DNA of 64,000 bases from Thermoproteota archaeon. Its GTDB lineage: Archaea > Thermoproteota > Nitrososphaeria > Nitrososphaerales > Nitrosopumilaceae. Of the stretch, positions 1 to 9,699 are shown piece after piece (position 1 is the first letter of the stretch; each line of letters starts with the position of its first letter). Under the pieces are notes generated by a model. It worked only from the letters and a program-made list of their open reading frames with translations, made no database searches and was not told the origin of the DNA. The stretch lies in contig QQVN01000005.1 of the NCBI GenBank assembly GCA_003352285.1, positions 1-64,000 on the forward strand, in the 5' to 3' direction. Both the position numbers and the translations under genes were made by a program.

Positions 1-1650
1 CAGCATCAGTGAATAGACGTGCAAATGAGGTGACCTTTGTGATGGAATCATCTGTGGATAGTGAATCAGTTATTGCACGGTTGAATTGAACAGATGCAAG
101 AAGTGTATCAGCTGCAGCTAGTGAGTCTGTCATGAAGCGGTTGAATGAAGTTGATGTTGTTACGGCGTCATCTGTGGATAGTGAGTCTGAGAATAATCTA
201 GCAAAGGATGTTGCAGTTGTGATGGTGTCATCTGTGGATAGTGAGTCTGAGAATAATCTAGCAAAGGATGTTGCAGTAGTGATGGTGTCATCTGTAGATA
301 GTGAGTCTGTCATGGTACGTGTGAATTGGACAGATGCAAGAAGTGTATCAGCTGCTGCTAGTGAGTCAGTCATGAAGCGGTTGAATGCAGTTGATGTTGT
401 TACGGTGTCAGCTGTGGATAGTGAGTCTGAGAATAATCTAGCAAAGGATGTTGCAGTGGTGATGGTGTCATCTGTGGATAGTGAGTCTGTTATTGTTCTG
501 CCAAATGTAATGACTCTTGAAATAGAATCGCTAGCTGACAATGAATCTGTCATGGTACGTGTGAATGAAGCAGATACTGCAATAGAATCATCTGTGGATA
601 GTGAGTCTGTAATGGTACGTGTGAATGAAGCAGATACTGCAATAGAATCATCTGTGGATAGTGAGTCTGAGAATAATCTAGCAAAGGATGTTGCAGTGGT
701 GATGGTGTCATCTGTAGATAGTGAGTCTGTCATGGTACGTGTGAATGAATTTGATACAGCTATGACGTCGTCTGCTGTCAGTGAGTCAGTCATGTATCTG
801 GTAAATGATACTGCAGTGGTGATGGTGTCATCTGTAGATAGTGAGTCTGAGAATAATCTAGCAAATGAGGTGACCTTTGTGATGGAATCATCTGTGGATA
901 GTGAATCAGTTATTGTTCTGCCAAATGTAATGACTCTTGCAATGGAATCAGCAGCTGATAATGAATCTGTCATGGTACGTGTGAATGATGTTGCAGTAGT
1001 GATGGTGTCATCAAAGGAAGCTGAATCTGTGATTGATCTTGTAAATGATGCAGATACTGCAATAGAATCATCTGTGGATAGTGAGTCGGAGAATAATCTG
1101 CCAAATGATGTTGCAGTAGTGATGGTGTCAGCTGCTGCTAGTGAGTCTGTCATGGTACGTGTGAATTGAACAATACCAATAACAGAATCAGATGTAGATA
1201 ATGAGTCAGTGATTGTTCTTGTAAATGAAGTAGATATGGCAATTGAATCGTCTGCGGATAGTGAGTCAGTGATTGTTCTGCCAAATGAGGTGACCTTTGT
1301 TATGGAATCATCTGTGGATAGTGAGTCAGTTATGGTACGTGTGAATTGAACAACACCAATAACAGAATCGGATGTAGATAATGAGTCAGTGATTGTTCTT
1401 GTAAATGAAGTAGCAGAAATTGGAGTAAGATCAGTGAGTGTAACTACATCATCAGTTATAGTTCTTGCAAAGCTAGTTACTTTAGAAATTGAATCAGATG
1501 TAGATAATGAGTCAGTGATTGTTCTTGTAAATGAAGTAACAGAGTCAGGAGTAAGATCAGTGAGTGTAACTACATCATCAGTTATAGTTCTTGCAAAGCT
1601 AGTTACTTTAGAAATTGAATCAGATGTAGATAATGAGTCAGTTATGGTAC
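1..1650 (-). repeat. 60-bp (20-residue) tandem repeats, about 27 units
   Basis: The DNA has a strict 60-bp period: from base 1 to about 1440 each unit sits in the same register, then two pairs of 66+60 bp follow. In the minus-strand frame one unit reads LSTDDTITTATSFARLFSDS, with variants SVQFTRTMTDS and SLAAADTLLA. It forms the Asp/Ser/Thr-rich stalk at the C-terminal side of the giant surface protein. Several units are nearly identical to each other, suggesting ongoing duplication or conversion. The array continues beyond base 1. Confidence 0.95.
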
Positions 1651-4600
1651 GCTCCTTTGGTCTTTTAGGCCATTCAACTACATCAAATCTGTAAGATTGA
1701 GACTGTCCGGTATCAGAACGATACAATGTCACTGTATTATCAGCAGTTAACTGCAAAGCAATAGCACCTCTTGGATAGGCAGTTCCAGTACCAGTAGAAG
1801 TGGAAGTTTCACCCATGATAGAGGTTTGGGAAAGTGAATTCACAGCAGTAATGGTTTCTGTCCAAGTCTCCTCTTCTCCACCGCCAGTACCGCGAGTATT
1901 ACCAACATGCTGAACATTTAGACCATTACCCACTTGGGTATTTTCAATAACCCAAGCAACAGAAACAATTTCACTTTCTGTTTCACCACCATCATCAGCA
2001 GCATTAACGTCTAACATGAAAGAGATACCAGGGTCCCCACCAACGCCATCAGCAGTAGAATTTAGATAAACTTCTGCACCTAGTTCTTGTAAATCATCCA
2101 TTGCTCCACCAGCGCGATGCTGCACATGCAAAAATGCACGAGAAAGAGAATTTACTGCTTCAATGTCATCGGTTTCAAGATTTCCAGCATTGCCATCAAT
2201 GTAAGAGTGCTCAACTCTTTGAATCTTCCAATGTTTACCAGTAAATTCAACTACTGCGTATGATAATTGATTAGCATCCTCAGTACCGCTAGCATCACCA
2301 CGAGTAAAGTCAGGTTCATTGTTTGCAGCATCCCACTCTGCAGTGGATAGTGCTTCATTCCAATCATTGATACCGGCATTAAATCCAGCTTGACCTGTAA
2401 TGAAAACAACAACATCGTTATCATCTGCTGGAGTAACGGATGCGCCAGAGGCAGTTGTAGATGATGAGGCATAAGTCACTGTATCGATATCCAAAACATC
2501 AATAGCATTAGGACCATCAGATGGTCCAATGTACTCTACAATCTCCCAGCAAATTCGATCATCAGATGCAGGATTTGAATTTCTTGTAAATACAATTTGG
2601 TTTGTCATATCGGATGCATCACTAATGTATGCACTAAAGTCATTGAGATTTTGATTTCCACCGCCAGAAGTTACACCGTTTGCAGTAAGCCTGGTGTTAA
2701 CAATTCTTACAAACGCTTCACCAAATGGAGCATCATATTCAGAGCCTGCAGTAAGAGTAGATGTAGTTGAGCCACTTGACATAATTGTACAGTCTCGTTG
2801 AATCCTAAAGTCTTCAGAGCCAAATTGAGTAACACGATCTTTGATTCCTACTTGTTCACTTAGAATTATCTTGGAATAGTCAGTTCTTAACTCAGGTGAA
2901 TTAAATCCAATATTTTCTGTAAAAGACGCAAATTTGCCAGATAATGTGAATAGTTCGTCTTGCAATCCAAGATTTTCATTAAGATGAAGGTGTGAGGGTT
3001 TGTTTGGTAATTCAGGCTCTGAGATTCCCAAGTTTTCTGATAGTGAGAGATAGGTTGGATCCATACTGTGAATTACCCACCAGATACGATTTGCAGTAGT
3101 AGACACAGAGTCTGAAGATGCTGTAGATGTCTCAATATTTCTAATTGATAGATTTACGTTAGCTGGCAGCTCAATGAAACAGCTTGATTCAGCTCCACCC
3201 TCCATACTATCATATGTTCCTTGATCACCACGATTGTATCCACCACCATAACAGACATTCTGTTGAGTGCCATTTACATACAAACTAGTAGTCCATTCGA
3301 ATCTTGTACTACCAGTGTGACCACTAGTATAGATACCATATGCAATGTTATACAAGCCAGCTTTGTGAATTGTTACATCAGTACCATCTGCAGTAAATGA
3401 GTAATCACTTCCTAGTGTATCAATAGTGTCCCACTTTTGAGTAAATGTGCCAGCACCTAGATCATCACCGCCATTTACATCACGGATTTGAAGAATCTTT
3501 CCAGGAGCTGTAGTGCCAAGGTATTCTAAATCCAAATGCATTCTATCAGCTACACTGTTTCTATTTACAGCACCTGTATTTCCAACACCAATGTTTACTC
3601 GAAGTGCATCTTGAGAATCAAGATACAAGATGGTAGATGCCCCAACTGCTGCATCACGGGTATCAGTGTTTCCTCTTTGATTGATGTGACTCCAACCATA
3701 AGGAATAGAAGCCCAAACTCCGGAGGAGTTTGTTTGAATTTGGCCAAATGTTGATGCACGGTTGTTAGTTGTTTGAGTAACACCTACACCATAGGTGACT
3801 TTGTAATAACCAGCATTTTGTACGGTGACAACAGATGGAGTACCTAGACTGTGTGTGAAACTACTATCAGTTCTATTTTGAACTGTCCAACTGACAGTTT
3901 GGTTGCCAGAACTAAATGCAGCGCCGTTAGAATCTTCTCGTAAAATTATCACATTAGGATTATCAATTTTTTGTAAATGTATCCAGCTTTGGGCACCTGT
4001 TAGCGCAGCACCAGTTGTTGCACTGTTGGATACCCTTCTAGCAACGAGAGACACATATGAATCGGCATCCAATTCTATCAGACATGAGCCTTTTGCAACA
4101 GAATCCAATGCAGATGAACCACCTCCACGATTATACCCAGAGCCATAACATGCCTTAGAATCTGCACCATTAACTAACAAATGGGATAAAATCTGGTATC
4201 TAGCATCATTACCTGTACCATCATTTGTAGTAGTAACATACAATCCATAATTAATTCGATAAACACCATCTTCAAGAACGGTAATTCGCTCAGTATTAGT
4301 TACTGTAGAGTGATCAAATGCTGCGTCCTCTCTGTCCTCAATTGACCAAGTAATATCTTGATCAGCAGTGTTATCAATATCACCGGCTGCACCGCGTAAT
4401 AAAATTACAGATGGACCATTCTTATTCACTGCACTGTTAAATGCATATTGTACATCATTACCAAATCTAAATTCCAAAATATGAATGCCAGTTGTCATTA
4501 CAGTTGATGTTTCAGAACCTGTAGAATTGCTTGTGTAATTTGGATAGAAAACAGAATTACCGTTGATTGTGTAATTTAATGAATGAGTGCCATTAGTTAA

Positions 4601-7600
4601 TTCTAAAAATTTCAAATCAGCAGGATATGCATCACCAAATGTTGTACCATTAATTGCGGTGATTGTAAGATTTGCAATGCCAATAGTGTCAAATCTAACT
4701 GTCCAATCACTTCCTACTTTGGGATAAGATTGAACATTGATTATGTTAATGTCAGCTTCAACTTCAAATTCTTGTTCAGATAGCTGTGGAACAGTCCATT
4801 TCATTCTGTCTGATATTCCATTTCCATCAGTATCAACAAATGTAACATTAAATCGTGGATCCAAAGTTACATCCACCTTTGAGCCGTTTATCATCCAGTG
4901 TAATTTGAAATCAACATTGTGTTCAACTAGATACTCTGGCAGATCAGTGTATGTTTTGACATTTGTATAATGTAATGTAGAGTTGTGAGCAACAGTTACA
5001 TTTCTTTGGAATTTGACATCAGTTGAAAAGTCATTTTCTTTTGTATATGGTGCTGGTGTTGCGAATTTAATTAAATATTCTTTATCAGATTTTGTAGAAT
5101 TTTTAATTTTTTCTGATTTCTTTTCATTTACATCTAATTTAGTTTCATTGATTATAATGAATTTGGATGGTTTTTCATGCTGTTTTACTTGCTTTAGTTC
5201 CTTCATTGTTGCAAGATCTAATGAAGCAATGGAAGTAACATTAATTTTCTTTGCAAGTTTGTCGAGTTTCTTTTGTTGTTTTTCTAGGAATTTTTCTAAT
5301 TTTTCGGGTAACTCAACATCAGTAGAATTATCATTAACGTCATCATCATTCAAAATTGTTATCATATCTTGAGATATCTCAGATACAGTATCATTTTCAT
5401 GGAGAATTTCTACTGCGATATCTTGTGCATCTGCAGGAATTTCCACTAAAATTGAATCCAGAGAACGGGTTTCATTGACGATGACTGTCTGGGTCCAATT
5501 TACGATTTTTCCAATTTCAATCTCATTATGTTCTAGTAGTGAGGGGTTATTCTTTGGCTCAAGAATTGGGATTCCATTTAGGAATAAGGAGATTTTGTCA
5601 TCAAGACCCAAATGCGTACTATAATACGGGTTTCTTGGATCTACTGCAAATATCTCATTATTGATGAGCATATTTTCATTCAGATTTACAAATTGTAGAT
5701 GGGATTCATCGCGGGCAATAGATGAGTGAATGCCTAATTGTTCAAAGATTTGGATATGGATTTGACCATTGTGATTTAGTAAAATGGAATCATCGAATTT
5801 GAGATCCTCGTTTAGTTTAATTTTATTTGAGTCGTTTTGGATTTCGGGTAGACCTTTTTCAAAAGGTAGACTAATTTTTTCAATTTTTATCAAAATATTT
5901 TCTGACAAAGAAATGGTAGACCCAGAAATTTTTGATGATTTTAGAGTGGAAATGTAAGCATTAAACTCGGTTTGAATTTGTTCTTGTGTGAGAGCTTTCT
6001 TGTAAACTGATGCATCACCAATTATGCCTGAAAAGTAGTTTGAAAAGCGTGGTTCATCTCTTTGAGTATTGATTAATGCACCAATTACAACATTGGATTC
6101 AGATGTTGCAACATTTGCGTGTGTCACATTGAGTTTTCCTTGAGAAAATGAAATTGGTTCGGGTAAAAATGCAGTTCCTTCGAGAGTTCCATTTACGTAT
6201 AATGAAATTTTGGTTTTGTTAATTATACCTGCAACATGAGACCAGTTTTGAATGGCTTTTGTTCCCGTAATAGTTGTCCATGAGATTCCATCAAATACTG
6301 AAAATTTTGCAACCTTTTCCGGTGGAATTAATTTGTTTATGGATAACACGAATGAATTTTCTTTCCCCACGATAGTGAATTCAGAAGAACCGTTTGTGTA
6401 ATTTGGTTTAACCCATGATGAAACGGTCAAAGATGATAAATCATTATTCAGATTTTCCTCATTAACCGCAATTATTTCAGATTGTGTTCCATTTGTAGAA
6501 AGAATAACTCCTTCCTCTTGCATATCAGTAGAATTGGTAATCGATGTAGGAAGAACTGATTCAGGAATTTCAGTAGAATTTTCTGGTTCAAATGTGAAAA
6601 TTCGTGCTACAGGAGTGTTTGCAATGAAAATTGATTCAATATCGTGTCCAGATAATTGTGTATCATAAAATTCAACATCAGTAATTAAACCAGAATACAG
6701 ATTTTCAGCGGAATGTTTCATATCAGGTGTTACTGCAGCACCAATGACAACATCATTTGCAGATGTGATCTCATCAACTGTTTTAATTGAGATTTGACCA
6801 TCTGATGTTATGTATGGTATTCCTGTAATTGGAATTGTCCCTTCGAGAGTTCCATTTACATAAATCATTATTGCGGTTTTGTTAAAACTCGCTGCAAGAT
6901 GCGTCCAACCATTAACTATTTGTGATTTTGATTCTACTGATGTCCATTTGATACCATCAAATACTGAAAATTTTGCAATTTTTTGTGGTGTTAAAACATT
7001 GTTAATGGATAAAACAAATGATCTAGCTTTTGAAACAATTGTAAATTCATCAGAACCTTTTGTGTAATCAGGTTTTATCCAAGCAGATATTGTCATATTG
7101 GTAATGTATGTTGTTGCATTGGTGGGAATTGTTTCAGCAAAATCATCTGTTCCATCTAATGAAATTGAGGTTAAATCTAATTCAGTATCGTTTAGGATTT
7201 TTGCATCTCCAATTAATTCTAAATTATTTGTTTGATTACCATTAATCCATGATTCAGTTACATTTGGTAAGATTATTTTTGGCGGATCAATTGGTAAATA
7301 CAATGTGATACCCAACTGTTCATCTAATGTTTGATTATGGTGCTGAATTTTTTGCTCTATCAGTTGATCATTAAGATATAGATTCAATGAATCATTAATA
7401 GAGAGATATTCTGAAAAATTATCCCAGGTTTGATTATTAATTTTTAATAATAAACGATCATTGATACCCAATTGATTAAAAATGAAATGTTGTTGGATTG
7501 ATTCATGATTTACAACATCTTCGTAAATGAATAGATTTTCTGACAATAATATAGAATTTTGGTTGTGAATAAGATCATAATCGAATATGTATTCATCATA

Positions 7601-8863
7601 AATAGAAACATGTTCAATTAATTGAATTATAATTAATGAATTAGTAACGTTTGATGGTTGAGGTTGTGCAGTAACGTTTGATGGTTGAGGTTGTGCAGTA
7701 ACGTTTGATGGTTGAGGTTGTGCAGTAACGTTTGATGGTTGAGGTTGTGCAGTAACGTTTGATGGTTGAGGTTGTGCAGTAACGTTTGATGGTTGAGGTT
7801 GTGCAGTAACGTTTGATGGTTGAGGTTGTGCAGTAACGTTTGATGGTTGAGGTTGTGCAGTAACGTTTGATGGTTGAGGTTGTGCAATATCTACAATTGA
7901 TTCAGAATTAATTTGATCGTCAGGTGGATCTATTTCAGATAATTGTGGAACATCGTAATCACCATCATCCACAATAACATCCGATGTTGAATTATCTATC
8001 ATTGAATCAGTTCCTTCATCGGCAAATGCATATCCCCAGTAGGAATTTGCAATTGAATAGGGCGTAATCAAAATAGAAGATAATAAAATAATTACAAATG
8101 TAAATGATACAAATTGTTTGTATTGATAGAATTTACTTTTTTCATTTTCAATTCGAATGATTATGAGACCAGCTAACGGTACCGTGATAATTAACAGGGA
8201 AAATGGATTTTCTGATGAAAATTTTTCAGCATCAATGCGGAAAATATTTTCAATTTTTATTATTTCATCAGAAATATTTTGACCTGATGTTGTCAGAATG
8301 ACAGGAATTTTGAAAATTTCAGATGAGGAAAATGATTTTTCGAAATATTTCAGTAATTTTTTTGATTCATCATCTAAAAATTCTAATTTTTTATCATCTG
8401 AATCATTTTCATCAGTTTGAATTACATGCAGACCATAATCATTTTGAATTGTTTTGTAAATTGATTTTGGATTTTTGAATCGCTCTAATGGGAAAATTCT
8501 CTCCCAGATTGCGAGACGTTCATTTCCATTATGGATTTTTGTTATAATTCCTTCTGTCTTTTTTTCGGAGGAGGTTTTGATTCCATCAAATAGATTTACA
8601 GAATAAATTTTTCCTTCGTTACGTACATCATCGGGGACAGGTAATTTTTTTCCATTAAATTGTTTAACAGAAATTCCATCAAATAGATTTACAGAATAAT
8701 GTTTTGAGATTTTTTCATTCGTATTTGTTGTTTTTATTTGAGAAAATGTAATTTCATCATTAGGAATGTTTGAATAAATTGAGACAGATGTTGCAAACGC
8801 AAATGAAAATGACGATATTAAGATAATACTAACTAATGCAACCGCAATGGCCTTTGTTTCCAC
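1..8863 (-). CDS. Giant exported repeat protein with LamG-like and C1q-like domains (3' end outside window)
   Basis: I translated this frame across the region and checked its register at ten points; it stays open from the GTG at 8861-8863 to base 1, at least 2,954 codons. Order from the N-terminus: a hydrophobic segment (about residues 4-26); a soluble stretch; two further hydrophobic segments near residues 215-255, the second resembling a signal peptide; nine copies of AQPQPSNVT (326-406); two LamG/concanavalin-like domains with YVNGTLEGT motifs (about 568-741 and 758-971); three consecutive jelly-roll domains with a GxYxIxYG motif like C1q/TNF (about 1480-1930); short repeats containing an ENLGI motif; further beta domains; then about 27 units of a 20-residue repeat running off the window. 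An in-frame TAA lies upstream, so GTG is the only reasonable start. Probably a cell-surface or adhesion protein; the domain names are inferred from motifs. Confidence 0.85.
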   Translation of the reverse strand, partial: METKAIAVALVSIILISSFSFAFATSVSIYSNIPNDEITFSQIKTTNTNEKISKHYSVNLFDGISVKQFNGKKLPVPDDVRNEGKIYSVNLFDGIKTSSEKKTEGIITKIHNGNERLAIWERIFPLERFKNPKSIYKTIQNDYGLHVIQTDENDSDDKKLEFLDDESKKLLKYFEKSFSSSEIFKIPVILTTSGQNISDEIIKIENIFRIDAEKFSSENPFSLLIITVPLAGLIIIRIENEKSKFYQYKQFVSFTFVIILLSSILITPYSIANSYWGYAFADEGTDSMIDNSTSDVIVDDGDYDVPQLSEIDPPDDQINSESIVDIAQPQPSNVTAQPQPSNVTAQPQPSNVTAQPQPSNVTAQPQPSNVTAQPQPSNVTAQPQPSNVTAQPQPSNVTAQPQPSNVTNSLIIIQLIEHVSIYDEYIFDYDLIHNQNSILLSENLFIYEDVVNHESIQQHFIFNQLGINDRLLLKINNQTWDNFSEYLSINDSLNLYLNDQLIEQKIQHHNQTLDEQLGITLYLPIDPPKIILPNVTESWINGNQTNNLELIGDAKILNDTELDLTSISLDGTDDFAETIPTNATTYITNMTISAWIKPDYTKGSDEFTIVSKARSFVLSINNVLTPQKIAKFSVFDGIKWTSVESKSQIVNGWTHLAASFNKTAIMIYVNGTLEGTIPITGIPYITSDGQISIKTVDEITSANDVVIGAAVTPDMKHSAENLYSGLITDVEFYDTQLSGHDIESIFIANTPVARIFTFEPENSTEIPESVLPTSITNSTDMQEEGVILSTNGTQSEIIAVNEENLNNDLSSLTVSSWVKPNYTNGSSEFTIVGKENSFVLSINKLIPPEKVAKFSVFDGISWTTITGTKAIQNWSHVAGIINKTKISLYVNGTLEGTAFLPEPISFSQGKLNVTHANVATSESNVVIGALINTQRDEPRFSNYFSGIIGDASVYKKALTQEQIQTEFNAYISTLKSSKISGSTISLSENILIKIEKISLPFEKGLPEIQNDSNKIKLNEDLKFDDSILLNHNGQIHIQIFEQLGIHSSIARDESHLQFVNLNENMLINNEIFAVDPRNPYYSTHLGLDDKISLFLNGIPILEPKNNPSLLEHNEIEIGKIVNWTQTVIVNETRSLDSILVEIPADAQDIAVEILHENDTVSEISQDMITILNDDDVNDNSTDVELPEKLEKFLEKQQKKLDKLAKKINVTSIASLDLATMKELKQVKQHEKPSKFIIINETKLDVNEKKSEKIKNSTKSDKEYLIKFATPAPYTKENDFSTDVKFQRNVTVAHNSTLHYTNVKTYTDLPEYLVEHNVDFKLHWMINGSKVDVTLDPRFNVTFVDTDGNGISDRMKWTVPQLSEQEFEVEADINIINVQSYPKVGSDWTVRFDTIGIANLTITAINGTTFGDAYPADLKFLELTNGTHSLNYTINGNSVFYPNYTSNSTGSETSTVMTTGIHILEFRFGNDVQYAFNSAVNKNGPSVILLRGAAGDIDNTADQDITWSIEDREDAAFDHSTVTNTERITVLEDGVYRINYGLYVTTTNDGTGNDARYQILSHLLVNGADSKACYGSGYNRGGGSSALDSVAKGSCLIELDADSYVSLVARRVSNSATTGAALTGAQSWIHLQKIDNPNVIILREDSNGAAFSSGNQTVSWTVQNRTDSSFTHSLGTPSVVTVQNAGYYKVTYGVGVTQTTNNRASTFGQIQTNSSGVWASIPYGWSHINQRGNTDTRDAAVGASTILYLDSQDALRVNIGVGNTGAVNRNSVADRMHLDLEYLGTTAPGKILQIRDVNGGDDLGAGTFTQKWDTIDTLGSDYSFTADGTDVTIHKAGLYNIAYGIYTSGHTGSTRFEWTTSLYVNGTQQNVCYGGGYNRGDQGTYDSMEGGAESSCFIELPANVNLSIRNIETSTASSDSVSTTANRIWWVIHSMDPTYLSLSENLGISEPELPNKPSHLHLNENLGLQDELFTLSGKFASFTENIGFNSPELRTDYSKIILSEQVGIKDRVTQFGSEDFRIQRDCTIMSSGSTTSTLTAGSEYDAPFGEAFVRIVNTRLTANGVTSGGGNQNLNDFSAYISDASDMTNQIVFTRNSNPASDDRICWEIVEYIGPSDGPNAIDVLDIDTVTYASSSTTASGASVTPADDNDVVVFITGQAGFNAGINDWNEALSTAEWDAANNEPDFTRGDASGTEDANQLSYAVVEFTGKHWKIQRVEHSYIDGNAGNLETDDIEAVNSLSRAFLHVQHRAGGAMDDLQELGAEVYLNSTADGVGGDPGISFMLDVNAADDGGETESEIVSVAWVIENTQVGNGLNVQHVGNTRGTGGGEEETWTETITAVNSLSQTSIMGETSTSTGTGTAYPRGAIALQLTADNTVTLYRSDTGQSQSYRFDVVEWPKRPKERTITDSLSTSDSISKVTSFARTITDDVVTLTDLTPDSVTSFTRTITDSLSTSDSISKVTSFARTITDDVVTLTDLTPISATSFTRTITDSLSTSDSVIGVVQFTRTITDSLSTDDSITKVTSFGRTITDSLSADDSIAISTSFTRTITDSLSTSDSVIGIVQFTRTMTDSLAAADTITTATSFGRLFSDSLSTDDSIAVSASFTRSITDSASFDDTITTATSFTRTMTDSLSAADSIARVITFGRTITDSLSTDDSITKVTSFARLFSDSLSTDDTITTAVSFTRYMTDSLTADDVIAVSNSFTRTMTDSLSTDDTITTATSFARLFSDSLSTDDSIAVSASFTRTITDSLSTDDSIAVSASFTRTMTDSLSASDSISRVITFGRTITDSLSTDDTITTATSFARLFSDSLSTADTVTTSTAFNRFMTDSLAAADTLLASVQFTRTMTDSLSTDDTITTATSFARLFSDSLSTDDTITTATSFARLFSDSLSTDDAVTTSTSFNRFMTDSLAAADTLLASVQFNRAITDSLSTDDSITKVTSFARLFTDA
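7644..7886 (-). repeat. Nine identical 27-bp repeats (AQPQPSNVT)
   Basis: Nine head-to-tail copies of a 27-bp unit start at 7644 and every 27 bp to 7860, with no base differences that I can see. In the frame of the giant protein each encodes AQPQPSNVT, a Pro/Gln linker with a possible N-glycosylation sequon (NVT) in every unit. It separates the N-terminal membrane-associated part from the extracellular domains. Nucleotide identity implies recent expansion or homogenization, so copy number may vary among strains. Confidence 0.97.
8580..8699 (-). repeat. Duplicated 27-bp segment (YSVNLFDGI) near the N-terminus of the giant protein
   Basis: Bases 8580-8606 and 8673-8699 are identical over 27 bp and lie 93 bp (31 codons) apart in the same frame, encoding YSVNLFDGI twice. 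The intervening sequence is not duplicated. This is either a short repeated structural motif or a partial tandem duplication. Confidence 0.85.
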
Positions 8864-9071
8864 ATGATTTGTGACTAATTATTCATACATTATTCCGATT
8901 GCGTTTAGTTTGGACAAAATATTTTTCAAAAATTATTCGTAAATCAAAATTTTCTAAAAAATTATTTTTAAAAAATTATCATTTTTCATATTTTTGCTCA
9001 AAAAATTGTCTGCTGATTTTTCAAGGTAATTTTTCAGGAATTGAATTGTTTTTTGAATTTGAAAAAACCCC

Positions 9072-9082
9072 TCTTTATATGG
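9072..9082 (+). promoter_or_regulatory. TATA box for the RHH gene at 9103
   Basis: CTTTATAT at 9073-9080 lies about 26 bp before the ATG at 9103, the spacing expected for a leaderless archaeal transcript. It argues against upstream in-frame starts (8899, 9079), which lie before or inside the promoter. The rest of 8864-9072 is very AT-rich with T runs and holds no gene I can support; it also contains the divergent promoter of the giant surface gene, whose TATA is less clear (around 8887-8895). Confidence 0.7.
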
Positions 9083-9102
9083 TCAGTATACCAAAGGTAG
9101 AC

Positions 9103-9375
9103 ATGGTCAACCGCGTTGTTTCCACAAAACTAACAGAGGAAGAGCATTCAAGATTCATGGAAATTTGTAATGATAATGGGATGACAATTTCATCAATGTT
9201 GAAACGCTCAATTATTGATCAAATAAAAAAAGAGAATAGCAAGAGGAAAAAAGAATCTTCAGACAAAACAAATTCTGATGAAGAAAAGTTGAATATCAAC
9301 AACATAGAAGAGACTGAGAAAAAGATCTCAGGCACAACTGAACAGAATCAAGAAGAGCGATTTCTTTACTTTTAG
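9103..9375 (+). CDS. Ribbon-helix-helix (CopG-like) small regulator
   Basis: A 90-residue protein starting MVNRVVSTKLTEEEHSRF. The N-terminal 45 residues fit a ribbon-helix-helix fold: a short beta strand (VVSTKL), helix one starting TEEEHSRFMEICND, a G-M-T-I-S turn and helix two ending IIDQIKKE. The remaining 45 residues are highly charged and probably disordered. RHH proteins bind DNA as dimers through the strand. The start is chosen by the TATA box 26 bp upstream. No antitoxin partner toxin is visible next to it, so it is more likely a transcription regulator. Confidence 0.7.
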   Translation: MVNRVVSTKLTEEEHSRFMEICNDNGMTISSMLKRSIIDQIKKENSKRKKESSDKTNSDEEKLNINNIEETEKKISGTTEQNQEERFLYF

Positions 9376-9453
9376 GAAAGAGAATTTAATTAATTATTTC
9401 ATCAAAGAGAACTATCCTGAATTATTTTAATAATACAGATCACATATCATGTT

Positions 9454-9699
9454 ATGCGTAAAGGTCCAGCAATAGGCATCGGAATTGCAATAGTAATAGT
9501 TGCAATTGGAATTGGTGTTGGGTCTACCTTTACAGATTCAATTAATTTTGATGGTATACCTGGCAATGATCAGGATAATTCCATGCAAATGTCAGATAAT
9601 ATCGAAATTACAGTTACTCCCCCTGCTGCAGAAGAAAACAGTCCAGGTAAACAGATTGATGTTGAGTTGGTAGACGGAGTAGGAACTGGAGACCGATAA
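9454..9699 (+). CDS. Small single-span membrane-anchored protein
   Basis: An 81-residue protein with an N-terminal hydrophobic helix (about residues 5-27, rich in Ile/Gly/Val) followed by an acidic tail with a PPAAEE segment. No recognized domain. The arrangement suggests an N-terminal anchor with the tail exposed outside the cell. A TTTAATAATA element at 9426-9435 is placed about 24 bp before the ATG. Its stop codon directly abuts the end of the convergent gene at 9700. Function unknown. Confidence 0.65.
   Translation: MRKGPAIGIGIAIVIVAIGIGVGSTFTDSINFDGIPGNDQDNSMQMSDNIEITVTPPAAEENSPGKQIDVELVDGVGTGDR

Noticed and set aside
132-1694. Plus-strand open frames of 345 and 101 codons
   Set aside because: They are antisense shadows of the 20-residue repeats of the giant protein; the register follows the 60-bp repeat and has no promoter or conserved domain.
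7644-7886. Possible CRISPR array
   Set aside because: The 27-bp repeats are contiguous, without spacers, and in frame with the protein.
7633-7887. Minus-strand frame of 84 codons (HNLNHQTLL repeats)
   Set aside because: It is an alternative frame of the nine 27-bp repeats; the frame that continues from the GTG at 8863 encodes AQPQPSNVT.
8899-9102. N-terminal extension of the RHH protein
   Set aside because: The extension is Phe/Lys/Ser-rich translated AT-rich DNA and spans the TATA box at 9073-9080; ATG 9103 fits a leaderless start.
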